A stretch of 64,000 nt of DNA, taken from positions 23,218 to 87,217 of the forward strand of contig PMWW01000164.1 in assembly GCA_003165795.1 (NCBI GenBank), written 5' to 3'. Positions 35,101-43,028 of the stretch are shown piece by piece. The stretch comes from Acidobacteriaceae bacterium. Lineage in GTDB: Bacteria > Acidobacteriota > Terriglobia > Terriglobales > Acidobacteriaceae. The notes beneath the pieces are model-generated. The model had not been told where the DNA came from. It was given only the letters and a program-made list of their open reading frames with translations, and did not search any database. Both the position numbers and the translations under genes were made by a program. Within the stretch, counting starts at the first letter, position 1, and each line of letters starts with the position of its first letter.

Positions 35101-36640
35101 ACAAGAAGCAGGCGCCCTAATCCGGGAGGATGGAAGGACCCTACAGCGCGGTAAGGGTAGCAAGTTTGATCTTTCCCAATATACCAATGTAGAGCCTGTC
35201 GACTATGTGTCGGCCGCGACTGTGGCGATCAAAGCGTCTAGCTTTCGGCGGGTATTGGGGTTTGATTTCTGTTGGGAACCAGCATATTACGAGGACGTAG
35301 ATCTCTGTTTGAAGCTGCGGAGTCTCGGGTTAAGGACTTATTACTGTCCAAAGTCACACGTGTATCATTTCGAAAACGCGACCTCTGCCGACCTCGCGCT
35401 GGACCTCCGGTTAACAGACATTGTCGAAGTCAATCGTGAAAAGTTCCTGAGACGTTGGGGTGAGGGGCACGCGGCCAACGACTGGGTTTCGTTAAGCGAA
35501 GAGAACATTTCAGCTTCGTGTCAGCTTGAGAGCAGCCGAAGCGAGGCGAAACCGTCTCTCGCCCTGTTCTCGCCCTATAATATGATTCCCGGTGGAGGGG
35601 AGAAATATCTTCTCAGCATCGTACAAGCGGCCGGCGTTGACTGTGATTCGTACCTCGTCACTCCCCAACAATACTCACATATGAGGATGGCGACGGTAGC
35701 TCGGTCTCTGGATTTATCGCTGGGCGGTCTCCGCATGACCACCTTAGCAAAATTAGATGCTGACTTTAGACCCGACGTCTGGGTCGCCATGGGTAATTCT
35801 ATGGCTCCTCCCGCCGCACCCCGCGGAAAGAAGAGCATATTTATTTTGCAGTTTCCCTTTCCGACCGATCGAGACACGATCGAACGAGGCAGATCGTGGC
35901 TGGACGGATATGATTTGGTGGTCGTATATTCCGAATATGCGCACAAGCGGGTCGCGGAGCTTTATAGAGATATAAGCATAGCTGGAAAGCGGACGGAGAT
36001 AATTTCACCTCCAGTCAATGTGGCAGGCAGATATCAGGGGACGAGGAAGCGTCGCGGATCGATTGTAAGTGTCGGGCGGTTCTTTGCCGGGGGGCACTGC
36101 AAAAACCAGCATTTAATGATAGAGGCGTTTCGACAGCTGACGAAGGTATTGAGCCAAGAGCCCCTGGAACTGCATTTAGCAGGTTCGCTGCATCCCGAGC
36201 CTGAACACAGAGCGTACTTCACCAGATGCAAAGCTCTCGCGGAAGGTCTGCCGGTATATTTCCATTTGGATGCGGCACCGGATAAATTGGAGGAACTATA
36301 TAGTAGCGGCTCGATCTATTGGCATGCCACTGGAATGGATGCGGACCTAGTCAATAGTCCTGAGAAGGCGGAGCACTTTGGCATAACGGTGGTCGAGGCG
36401 ATGGCGCGGGGTTGCATTCCTCTGGTCTTCTCTCAAGGAGGGCCGGCAGAAATTGTGGAGAGCGGCATAAGCGGTCTCACCTTTGACAGCATGCCTGAGT
36501 TGTTGTCCACAACCGCTAGAGTTATTTCCGAGTGGACTGGCGATCAGCTGGACAGCATGAGAAGCGCCGCGATCTCCCGGGCCTTGATGTTTGACATTGA
36601 ATATTTCAATAGATCGTGGCGGCGTCTAATAGAACTGTAA
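32108..36640 (+). CDS. Multidomain methyltransferase/GT2/GT4 fusion for surface polysaccharide
   Basis: The protein has 1510 residues. The order is: SAM-dependent methyltransferase (about 60-250; VLEFGCGGGAITRFLG at 88-103, then VLMVGVLEYAP); an alpha/beta region to about 560; coiled coil (about 575-690); the link SISWKITQPLRAVNAAVRRA; two short repeats (WYLRCYPDVKSAGLTPAAHY and WYLGQYGDVAQNGMNPLVHF); a GT2 domain (about 873-1130; VSIIVLNFNKALLTLQCLTS, VVDNGSSSED, FMNNDIVVTPGW); and a GT4 domain (about 1290-1510; IVSVGRFFAGGHCKNQHLMI, EHFGITVVEAMARGCIPLV). This is typical of large O-antigen or capsule assembly enzymes. Codons are visibly richer in A/T than the neighbours, which suggests transfer. 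Confidence 0.9.
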   Translation: MSSPQDFKQYQWDSDFRLYRRNSSREFAYSDGIEIEQRLLAIVSSAADRSTFSTELAEAITDWPSEYHLSRMRSNLLRGLGIKQGDTVLEFGCGGGAITRFLGELGAQVTAVEGSLLRARVTAQRCADLPNVTVVADDLLELEIAQRFDWVLMVGVLEYAPLFCGGPDPTAVYLRKARDFTGTEGRLVIAIENKLGLKYLNGCAEDHVGVPFVGVQGLYQDRGPVTFGKHELSSKLNSAGYSQLSYYYPFPDYKLPNVIISHSALNDPQFDAADLLARCQARDYMGGRYRSFDEALVFSQLQSNKLLADLSNSFLVVCSCFTKTSEDPALARAFATNRIPSFASQTTFTRYSDGIYVQKTPVFEGIARNKVGPTGATFTNLVGDSPYYQGRQMQWRLLLARARGADLGQIVLELRPWFDFLLHNSSRSRQSCSSPSEPDYNLASFEVTGDFLDCTPFNIIAAAETLVLFDKEWAVDSPIPLGWVVVRGAIYALSVGPRTTSATPSWYDIVHGLCEAVGLRVSPDDVTGWVRDEQRFQEFVVGYRSRPTAGDLCSLGFAFSEAVSDVNALQSKTVEQQEKVLKFSSVVAEQHDKIVELSNVVDEKAAHIDAQATQLEDLRTCNSRLQAEGEELQADRERAFREREDTARDIAHLHAQVSTTDKQLSAARQEVDFYRGEHGKALASISWKITQPLRAVNAAVRRAKGRSAAWVNEPAERPSSSADHGKMRGPERLWTPFRLWEAKSPRGRRRFSSESALLNNSVLLDGDWYLRCYPDVKSAGLTPAAHYLRHGWREGRDPGPLFNTDWYLGQYGDVAQNGMNPLVHFITYGASEGRFPSAAVANGRWFKDHFPVVLSYLCGPTEALSSPPDYDRTTPAVSIIVLNFNKALLTLQCLTSLWKYTQGHQYEIIVVDNGSSSEDLAILDTIRGPFRTIPLGVNRYFGEANNIGAEAAKGHTLVFMNNDIVVTPGWLDPLIKTLQEHPDAGAVGPTFVYPDGRLQEAGALIREDGRTLQRGKGSKFDLSQYTNVEPVDYVSAATVAIKASSFRRVLGFDFCWEPAYYEDVDLCLKLRSLGLRTYYCPKSHVYHFENATSADLALDLRLTDIVEVNREKFLRRWGEGHAANDWVSLSEENISASCQLESSRSEAKPSLALFSPYNMIPGGGEKYLLSIVQAAGVDCDSYLVTPQQYSHMRMATVARSLDLSLGGLRMTTLAKLDADFRPDVWVAMGNSMAPPAAPRGKKSIFILQFPFPTDRDTIERGRSWLDGYDLVVVYSEYAHKRVAELYRDISIAGKRTEIISPPVNVAGRYQGTRKRRGSIVSVGRFFAGGHCKNQHLMIEAFRQLTKVLSQEPLELHLAGSLHPEPEHRAYFTRCKALAEGLPVYFHLDAAPDKLEELYSSGSIYWHATGMDADLVNSPEKAEHFGITVVEAMARGCIPLVFSQGGPAEIVESGISGLTFDSMPELLSTTARVISEWTGDQLDSMRSAAISRALMFDIEYFNRSWRRLIEL

Positions 36641-37357
36641 CGTCGATTGCGCTGGTTGTTCGCGGTCGTCGGGGCAGGAAGAGGTGAAGCGCGTACCGGT
36701 TTCCACACCTCCGTATCCCCCGCTTTGTTGTGTACTATCGCTGGCGCCCTCGTCATCGGCGCCGTCGGTTTGCGGCCCAGGACTCCTTGAAAGCCGATGA
36801 TGAGCGATGCAGGGAACAGGTCAGTTTCTCAGCTCTTTCGGGCGTCGTCGGAACCCGCTACGCTTGGGCCGACGCCTTCAACTTCAGTTCCTTCCCCGAG
36901 TCAAGCTGCATTGCGGTGGCCAGTCAAGAGCCAGCCGGGAAAGAAGATCCGATCTTAGGGCACCAAGATTGTAGCTCCAGACGTGGTGCTCATGCTCGGG
37001 CTGCCGCCGCATGCAACCGTCATCGCTTCAGCCACACCCCGGCGGTTTCTATTTCCGCAGTATGTTGAGCCCCTCGCGGCCGTTATGCTGGGCCCTGTCC
37101 CCCGCATAAGGAATTTGTTTTCAACAGAATAGCTCGACACGTCGCGTCCCAACCTTTCTCCAACAAATTCCCAATCCGCTTTTAACTCAGCCTTTAGGAC
37201 TTCAAAAGCGCAGCAGCGGTACTTTGCAATCGTCGCCGGTGATGGCACCAGGGCGGAAAGCACCAGTAAGCGGATTGGAAGCTTTCACCCACCAGGACAT
37301 CGGCAGCAAATCAAATTTTCCGGCCGCCGCCGCGAATACACAATAAGGAGAACTACC
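36641..37357. other. 717-bp stretch without a recognised gene
   Basis: Frames on both strands (for example 36955-37263 minus and 36730-37068 plus) have no protein-like pattern, ribosome site or motif. The last 20 bp hold the AAGGAG ribosome site of the HAF-repeat gene. It may be decayed DNA at the boundary of the transferred glycosyltransferase gene. Confidence 0.4.
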
Positions 37358-38242
37358 ATGAAACGCTTTTACCTTTCCCTGGCACTTGCCTTCGCCTTGA
37401 CCCTCTGCACCTCTGCCTGGGCGCAGAGCTACAACTTCCTGTCGGTCAACAACCCCGGCGACCCCAACAGCCCCTTTACCCAGTTGTTGGGCATCAATAA
37501 CAGCAACGTGATCGCCGGCTACCACAACTTTCTCCAAAACCAGGGATTCACTCTCGCATTGCCCGCTCACTACACCACCGAGAACTTTCCCGGCTCGATG
37601 ATGACCCAGGTCATCGGCATCAACAACAGCCTGACGACCGACGGCTTCTATGTCGACCAGAACAGCATTACGCACGGTTTCACCCACACCAGTAGTGGCA
37701 CCTATTCCAACGTCGACTTTCCCGGAACCGCCTTCAACCAACTGCTGGGACAGAACGACCTCCATCAGGCATCGGGCTACTACAGCCTGAGCACCAACAA
37801 CACGACGCCCGATTTTCCTTACGTCTATGACGAGGTCGGAGGCGTGTTTCAGGTGATCTACATTCCCGGAGCCGTAGGTGGAGCGCAGGCTACGGGCATC
37901 AACAACTCGCAGGCAGTCTGCGGATTCTTCATTGACTCGAACAACGTGAATCACGGCTTTCTGCTCAACGCCGGGATTTTCCTGCAGCTGGATTACCCCG
38001 GCAGCACCTTCACCCAGGCATTGGGATTGAACAACACTGGACAGGTCGTGGGCGACTACATGGACGCCGCCGGCCTGACCCACGGATTTGTTTATACGGT
38101 CAGCAGCGGCCAATTCGCCTCGGTTGACGATCCCAACGGCGTAGGGATGACCGTAGTGAACGGAACCAATGACGCCGGCGTGCTCGTGGGCTTCTTCGGC
38201 ACGGCTCCTATTAACACTGGTTTCGTCGCCACCCCGCGGTAA
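37358..38242 (+). CDS. Secreted HAF-repeat protein
   Basis: The protein has 294 residues with a signal peptide (FYLSLALAFALTLCTSAWA-QS). It consists of six or so repeats of about 40 residues with the pattern G-I-N-N-[SN]-x-x-[VI]-x-G-[YF] and H-G-F: LLGINNSNVIAGYHNFLQNQ, VIGINNSLTTDGFYVDQNSI, ATGINNSQAVCGFFIDSNNV, ALGLNNTGQVVGDYMDAAGL and VNGTNDAGVLVGFFGT. This is the HAF extracellular repeat, predicted to fold as a beta-propeller-like structure. The role is unknown. A strong AAGGAG site and a strong downstream terminator mark a single-gene transcript. Confidence 0.9.
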   Translation: MKRFYLSLALAFALTLCTSAWAQSYNFLSVNNPGDPNSPFTQLLGINNSNVIAGYHNFLQNQGFTLALPAHYTTENFPGSMMTQVIGINNSLTTDGFYVDQNSITHGFTHTSSGTYSNVDFPGTAFNQLLGQNDLHQASGYYSLSTNNTTPDFPYVYDEVGGVFQVIYIPGAVGGAQATGINNSQAVCGFFIDSNNVNHGFLLNAGIFLQLDYPGSTFTQALGLNNTGQVVGDYMDAAGLTHGFVYTVSSGQFASVDDPNGVGMTVVNGTNDAGVLVGFFGTAPINTGFVATPR

Positions 38243-38275
38243 CTCAGACCTAATCGACAATCTCCAACCCCTACG

Positions 38276-38308
38276 GCGACCGGGTGCTCCCCCGGTCGCT
38301 CTTTTCTT
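38276..38308 (+). terminator. Intrinsic terminator after the HAF-repeat gene
   Basis: GCGACCGGG (38276-38284), a six-base loop, CCCGGTCGC (38291-38299) and then TCTTTTCTT. A perfect 9-bp GC stem plus T-rich tail makes this the clearest Rho-independent terminator in the window. Confidence 0.9.
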
Positions 38309-38518
38309 GGAAGCCGAAAACGATCGGCCTACGCCGAAAATCGTGTAAACAACAGCAGGATGAGCGAACATCTTTCTGACAGGAATCCGAGGAGACAGGT
38401 CCGCCTTCCGGTAAAACCTGTATGATAGGGGCAGAGCACGAGATAGGACGAACCGTTGAATCTTTTGGACATAAAAAGCAATCAAAATATCAAGATTATT
38501 TGAGATTGACTGAGGATT

Positions 38519-38734
38519 ATGGCAGGAAGCTCTCGTACAACTTTTACCAAGCGCCAGAAGGAACGCGCCCGGCAGGAAAAGCGGGTTGAGAAAGCCCAGC
38601 GCAAAGCGCAGCGCAAGCAGCCGGGCGACGCCGATGCCACAACCGCTGCTCCTCAACCGGCCGACGAACTGGTAGTCACGCACGATGAAGACGGCCAGCC
38701 ATTGGGATTTGACTTCCACGATTTTGGGAAGTAG
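38519..38734 (+). CDS. Small charged protein of unknown function
   Basis: The protein has 71 residues: a very basic N-terminal half (TKRQKERARQEKRVEKAQRK) and an acidic C-terminal half ending LGFDFHDFGK. The bipolar charge and defined C-terminus suggest a real, possibly nucleic-acid-associated, small protein. I recall similar short proteins in Acidobacteria but no function. GAGG lies just before the ATG. It lies between the HAF gene terminator and the DEAD-box gene. Confidence 0.65.
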   Translation: MAGSSRTTFTKRQKERARQEKRVEKAQRKAQRKQPGDADATTAAPQPADELVVTHDEDGQPLGFDFHDFGK

Positions 38735-38945
38735 CGCGTGGCAAGCAGTACCTAAGTTGGTGCGTTTCAACAGATTGTAAGCGCACTGTGATATAGTCTT
38801 ACGTAGACGCTTATTGGCTGCGGCCGCTTGCAAGCGACATCCGATCCAAACTGATCTGATTTCCCGCCTTACCTGCTTCCGTTTCATTTTCGGCGCCGAA
38901 TAAATCAGAGCGGCTTCAGCTGTATCATCGCGACTCGCATCTTGT

Positions 38946-40184
38946 ATGCCTCCTCGCGAGACGCCTCTCCAAGAAAGAAAAATCGTTTTGACACAATTTA
39001 AAGATATGCCCCTATCTGCTGGGCTCCAGCAGAAGTTGGCACAGTTCCATTTTACCACCCCGACGCCGGTCCAGGCGTCCGCTATTCCCCCGGCACTTGA
39101 GGGCAAAGACGTGCTGGCGACGGCCCAAACCGGAACCGGCAAGACTCTGGCTTTCCTGATCCCGATAATCGAACGCCTCGCGGCCCCAGGCGTGCCAAAC
39201 AAGGTTTCCGCGCTCATCCTCGTGCCCACGCGCGAGCTGGCGATGCAGGTCCACGAGCAGTACGAAAAACTGCGCGAGCGCAAAGCCGCGCCCGCCGCGC
39301 TGGTCATTGGCGGAGTCAACGAGCAGCGCCAAATTCAAGCTGTGCGCCGTGGCGCCAACGTGGTTGTCGCCACGCCCGGGCGATTGGAAGATTTTCTTCG
39401 CCGTAAGCTGGTTAACCTGCGCTCGGTGACGACCCTGGTGCTCGACGAATCGGACCGCATGTTGGACATGGGCTTTTTGCCGGCGATCCGCCGCATCGTG
39501 GCCGAACTCTCACGCGAGCGCCAAACGCTATGTTTCTCCGCGACGCTGGAGGCCTCGGTGGCCCATCTGGTCAACGACTACATGAAAAATCCCGTGCGTG
39601 TGGCGCTGGGTTCAACCTCCAAACCAGCCGATACGGTTGAGCTGCACGCCTTCGAAGTGCCGCTGGCGGAAAAGTCTGAAGTATTGCGGCAGCTCCTTTA
39701 TGCCGACAAGGGACAGACCCTGATCTTCGCCCGCACCAAGCGCGGAACTGAGCGCCTGACCAAGACCCTGGTGCGCGATGGATTTTCAGCGGCGATGATC
39801 CACGGCGACCGCAGTCAGTCGCAGCGCACCGGAGCCCTACAGGGCTTCGACCAGGGTAAGTTCCAGATACTGGTTGCCACCGATGTCGCCTCGCGCGGTA
39901 TCCACGTTACCAATATTGCGCACGTTATTAACTATGACCTGCCGCAGGTGGCGGAGGACTTCATTCACCGGGTTGGCCGCACCGGACGCATGGGCACCGC
40001 AGGCCGAGCTTCAACCCTAGTGTCAGGTACGGAGATTGGGGAGCTGCGCTCGATCGAGCGGGCACTCAAACTCAAGATTGCGCGCAAGCAGGTGAATAGC
40101 GCCGGAGGGACCGAGGCGCGGCGAGTGCAAAACACCCTGCCCACGCGCACCTTGTCCTGCATGGCGGGCGAAGTGTTCTCGTAA
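38946..40184 (+). CDS. DEAD-box RNA helicase (DESD variant)
   Basis: The protein has 412 residues. Q-motif (FHFTTPTPVQASAIP), motif I AQTGTGKT, Ia PTRELA, Ib TPGRLEDFL, motif II LDESDRMLDMGF (DESD in place of DEAD), III SAT, and the C-terminal domain with VATDVASRGIHV and HRVGRTGRMG. It unwinds short RNA duplexes, for example in ribosome assembly or RNA decay. It has no long C-terminal tail, so it resembles the minimal RhlE-type core. A TTG at 38988 (LTQFKDMPLS...) with AAGAAAG upstream is an alternative start closer to the family N-terminus. Confidence 0.93.
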   Translation: MPPRETPLQERKIVLTQFKDMPLSAGLQQKLAQFHFTTPTPVQASAIPPALEGKDVLATAQTGTGKTLAFLIPIIERLAAPGVPNKVSALILVPTRELAMQVHEQYEKLRERKAAPAALVIGGVNEQRQIQAVRRGANVVVATPGRLEDFLRRKLVNLRSVTTLVLDESDRMLDMGFLPAIRRIVAELSRERQTLCFSATLEASVAHLVNDYMKNPVRVALGSTSKPADTVELHAFEVPLAEKSEVLRQLLYADKGQTLIFARTKRGTERLTKTLVRDGFSAAMIHGDRSQSQRTGALQGFDQGKFQILVATDVASRGIHVTNIAHVINYDLPQVAEDFIHRVGRTGRMGTAGRASTLVSGTEIGELRSIERALKLKIARKQVNSAGGTEARRVQNTLPTRTLSCMAGEVFS

Positions 40185-40206
40185 GGCGTACGTCCGCCTA
40201 GAGTAT

Positions 40207-40244
40207 AATCAGTCTATCCTCGCAGTGCGCGAGATAGACTGATT
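40207..40244. other. 12-bp perfect hairpin after the helicase gene
   Basis: AATCAGTCTATC (40207-40218) and GATAGACTGATT (40233-40244) are perfect inverse complements, with a GC-rich 14-base loop that can pair partly with itself. It lies 22 bp past the helicase stop. No T-run follows on either strand. It could be an RNA-processing or stability element, or a protein-binding palindrome. Confidence 0.6.
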
Positions 40245-40378
40245 TCCGCCATCCTCGCACCCGAAGAAGGCGGACCCTTAAATTCCCCTCACCCGTTTTC
40301 CCCTGACGCCGCTGCCGAAGTTTCTACTCGGAAGGGCAGCTTCCTGTCAGGCGCACTTCTTGTGCGAGGTCACCAGGC

Positions 40379-40987
40379 ATGAGCGAGAAACAGCAGCTGT
40401 CTAGAACCAAAACGCCGGGGAGCAAGATCAGCATTCTGCTGGTAGACGCCATCTCGGAAAGACGGGCCCTGCGCAAGAAGATCATGGCGCTGCGCGGCGT
40501 AGAGGTCATCGGCGCGAACGATCTGGCGGAGGCAAGTTCCATCTGGCATCGCGACCGCTACGACATGGTGCTGGTGGACATTCGATCAGACCATCGTGGC
40601 TGTGTGGCCTTTCGCGATGAAATCAAGAAAGAGTCCCCGCATCAGATCGTCGCGTTCCTGGTGGGTAAGCCAAAATTCGTCGATTTAGAGCCTTCCCTGG
40701 GTTCCTATGTCGCCGAGGAACATGGCGTGGAGTGGGGAGATTCGCTGCGTAAGGCGGTCAGGGAAAGCTGCGGTTCGTTGTCGCAGCGCAACAGCTTTGT
40801 GGAAGCTAGCTGGAGAATCGCGGCCGGAAGACGGATCAACGGTAATACGCAACACGCAGCGGAACCGCTGCCGCCGGCGACAGAAGCGGAGGCGCCAGCG
40901 ACCACACCGATTGACACCATCTTCGTTCCCCACGACGTATCGGGCGAGGCCGATGGGCTGAGCAGGATTTCGGAGCGCCTCGCATGA
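40379..40987 (+). CDS. Receiver-like (CheY-fold) protein
   Basis: The protein has 202 residues. The N-terminal domain (about 15-125) looks like a response-regulator receiver: ISILLVDAISERRALRKKIM (first strand, though the usual acidic pair is reduced to one Asp) and DMVLVDIRSDHRG with the phospho-acceptor Asp in LVDIR. The rest (about 126-202) is Ala/Pro-rich and contains no output domain. It may be a degenerate receiver that acts by protein contacts. Its stop overlaps the next start (ATGA), so the two proteins are translated together. Confidence 0.75.
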   Translation: MSEKQQLSRTKTPGSKISILLVDAISERRALRKKIMALRGVEVIGANDLAEASSIWHRDRYDMVLVDIRSDHRGCVAFRDEIKKESPHQIVAFLVGKPKFVDLEPSLGSYVAEEHGVEWGDSLRKAVRESCGSLSQRNSFVEASWRIAAGRRINGNTQHAAEPLPPATEAEAPATTPIDTIFVPHDVSGEADGLSRISERLA

Positions 40988-41469
40988 CTCAGCCTGCCAG
41001 CAATCGATGGGTTGCCAACCAACCATCGCAGAAACGAACCATGATGCCCGAGAAACAAGACAATGCCGCTCCCGTTCTGCACCTCGACCACATCCTGACC
41101 AGCGTTGTGATCGTCAACTGGGACGCGCTGACTTCCTCATCGGCGACCGCCCGCATCAGGGTCGAATACCACATTGGCATGGATGGCTCGGTTGAGTACC
41201 TGAAACTCTGGATGTCTGCCCGTGAATACTGGAGCCTCATCTGCGACTACTCGATTCATCCCGGCTGGTCGGATGGCCCGCGCTTCTCCAATGGCTATCA
41301 CTCCCGCTCGTTGGGCCGGTTGCTGCAGTCGATTATGATGAACCAGAAACTCTTCGGCCATGGCTGTGAACCCAACAGCAATGGGCTGCTGGAGATTGGT
41401 ACTCCTACATTGCAGGACGCCGACGATGCCCGGCTGCGAGTGAGTGAGACCTTTCAGCGTTCGGTCTGA
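40984..41469 (+). CDS. Protein of unknown function coupled to the receiver-like gene
   Basis: The protein has 161 residues. After a polar N-terminus it reads LDHILTSVVIVNWDALTSSS, then RIRVEYHIGMDGSVEYLKLW, REYWSLICDYSIHPGWSDG, SLGRLLQSIMMNQKLFGHG and LLEIGTPTLQDADDARLRV. No signal peptide or membrane helix is present. I do not recognise the family. The ATGA overlap with the upstream gene argues for a joint role. An internal start at MMPEKQD (41041) is possible. Confidence 0.7.
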   Translation: MTQPASNRWVANQPSQKRTMMPEKQDNAAPVLHLDHILTSVVIVNWDALTSSSATARIRVEYHIGMDGSVEYLKLWMSAREYWSLICDYSIHPGWSDGPRFSNGYHSRSLGRLLQSIMMNQKLFGHGCEPNSNGLLEIGTPTLQDADDARLRVSETFQRSV

Positions 41470-41535
41470 CGCTCATACATCTGTACCTGCTTGTTGACCT
41501 GTAGTGAACTCAAAATTTTGAAGTGACATGGTAGA

Positions 41536-41623
41536 GCGGCGCTTTAGCGCCGCGTTCGCCGCCGAGGCAGAAACGGCTGGCTTCATACTCTCGGTGGTCC
41601 TGGACGCCAGCCTAAAGGCTGGC
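41536..41623. repeat. Two GC-rich hairpin repeats
   Basis: GCGGCGC / TTTA / GCGCCGC at 41536-41553 and GCCAGCC / TAAA / GGCTGGC at 41606-41623. They are the same type as those at 6-138. The gap 41470-41731 otherwise shows no gene. Confidence 0.8.
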
Positions 41624-41731
41624 TCTATCCGGTCTACAGCAACTCTGAAGCCGGTCTAGTCCGTCCAGCGACGTGATGTTTCCTCCCGTTGAATTAGCGA
41701 TGCCGGCGACGGAAGGTCTACACTGATACCC

Positions 41732-41902
41732 ATGCTGCGAACACACAAAGAGGCCGTGGCTGCGATCAAGTCTGCCCAGCAACGGGTCGAGAAAGCTTTG
41801 CGCGAAAGAGATAAGGCGAAAGACAAGCTAAGAAAAGCCCAGGCTCGGTTGGCATGGGAAAAGGAACAGCTGAGAAAGAGCCAGGACAAGCTGGAGAGCT
41901 AG
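41732..41902 (+). CDS. Short coiled-coil ORF (56 aa)
   Basis: I read this by hand: MLRTHKEAVAAIKSAQQRVE, KALRERDKAKDKLRKAQARL, AWEKEQLRKSQDKLES, stop TAG at 41900. It is almost entirely charged heptads, a likely single coiled coil of about 50 residues. GGAAGG lies about 15 bases upstream, further than usual. The minus-strand frame across it has a worse composition. It may be a genuine small structural protein; the function is unknown. Confidence 0.45.
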   Translation: MLRTHKEAVAAIKSAQQRVEKALRERDKAKDKLRKAQARLAWEKEQLRKSQDKLES

Positions 41903-41933
41903 TCTCTTTCCCGACCAAGTAGCAGTTCCTTAA

Positions 41934-43028
41934 TCACTTCCTGCGGTCCGAATCTACGGGGCGCGCATAGCCGGTCATCTCCAGGTATCCCACACCGTTC
42001 GAAGCGGCGCCGCTTCTGGTTCCACTGATGGTGATCGCGCCTTCCCAATAGGAGAGACTGGCGATACCGGCGATTGCCATCTCCTGGGAGCGCAACGCTG
42101 TCCGTATCTGCAGGTCCATTCCCAGCGAAGGTATTGCGACTCGCCACGCGATGGGATAAACGCCGTGCGTGCTCGGACTGGTATAGGTTTCCGCTCCTGC
42201 TTGCATAGTGAAGTCTGTGCTGCTTAGAAATGTGGATTTGCCCTTAGCATCCACGTACGTCCCCGAAGAGAAGGGATCGACGCTGCCGTCCCGGTGTCGC
42301 AGGCGATAGAGCATGAGCTCGGTGTTGTCGTCGAGTTGCAGGCTGAGCCAGTCCCAACCGCTCTGGTCTTCGTCGATACGATGGCTGAAGAATTCGTGGT
42401 CCATCCATGAGGTACCTTCGACCCGATGGGTTTTTCCGTTCAGGTCGATGGAGCCGGTGGTGAGCAGCCGGGTGAATGAAATGTAGTGTGAGGCATGACC
42501 CAGGCCGGCCGACTTCTGGCTGACGCCATTCTTGCCGTGGACCACCGGAGGCTTGTGCGAACTCATCACGAAATGCAGAGCGAAGTCGGCTGCAACCGCT
42601 TCCAGGTGCTGTTCTCCGTTGACCCACTGCACCTCCCAGTTGCCGTTCCAAACCTTTTCCAGCGGCTGGCTCGCTCCTGCCAATCCGGGGCCGGAGCGAT
42701 TGAAGCGTTCGGTGTGATAGAAGTGTCCTCCGCTGACATCGCTGAGCGCAAGGTGGGCCAGATAGAGGTCCTGGATGTCCCAGTCGGTGTTATTCCCCTG
42801 GCTGCGGCTTACGGCCTCGCGAAAAAACGTAAGCTCGTAGCCAAACTTGTGTCCGTCCGCCGACGTCAGGTTGCCGGTGTAATACCACCACTCGGTTCTG
42901 TAGTCGGGATGATTGAAATAATCACGCGGGAACTGGTATTGGTATCCCGGAACCGCCAATTGATATTGCGCCGGCGAGGACACGGCAAAAAGCAATAGCA
43001 ACAGCGCCGCAAGAACTTTATTCCTCAT
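41934..43028 (-). CDS. AttH/CrtC-type lipocalin-like exported protein
   Basis: The protein has 364 residues with a signal peptide (NKVLAALLLLLFAVSSPAQ). It begins YQFPRDYFNHPDYRTEWWYY followed by TGNLTSADGHKFGYELTFFR, the signature of the AttH/carotenoid 1,2-hydratase-like double lipocalin family. Later blocks are HYISFTRLLTTGSIDLNGK, GTSWMDHEFFSHRIDEDQSG and WDWLSLQLDDNTELMLYRLR. It follows an FtsX-type permease and a LolD-like ATPase, as in att-type operons. Its ATG at 43028 overlaps the permease stop by 11 bp. It may receive or modify a hydrophobic ligand exported by the transporter; this role is inferred. Confidence 0.9.
   Translation of the reverse strand: MRNKVLAALLLLLFAVSSPAQYQLAVPGYQYQFPRDYFNHPDYRTEWWYYTGNLTSADGHKFGYELTFFREAVSRSQGNNTDWDIQDLYLAHLALSDVSGGHFYHTERFNRSGPGLAGASQPLEKVWNGNWEVQWVNGEQHLEAVAADFALHFVMSSHKPPVVHGKNGVSQKSAGLGHASHYISFTRLLTTGSIDLNGKTHRVEGTSWMDHEFFSHRIDEDQSGWDWLSLQLDDNTELMLYRLRHRDGSVDPFSSGTYVDAKGKSTFLSSTDFTMQAGAETYTSPSTHGVYPIAWRVAIPSLGMDLQIRTALRSQEMAIAGIASLSYWEGAITISGTRSGAASNGVGYLEMTGYARPVDSDRRK

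Noticed and set aside
36955-37263. 102-codon minus-strand frame in the 717-bp gap
   Set aside because: No ribosome site, no motif and odd composition; more likely decayed or non-coding DNA.
37202-39319. 705-codon open frame on the minus strand
   Set aside because: It runs antisense to the HAF-repeat gene, the terminator, a small charged protein and the helicase, all of which have motifs and ribosome sites. Its composition is that of a reversed GC-rich coding strand.
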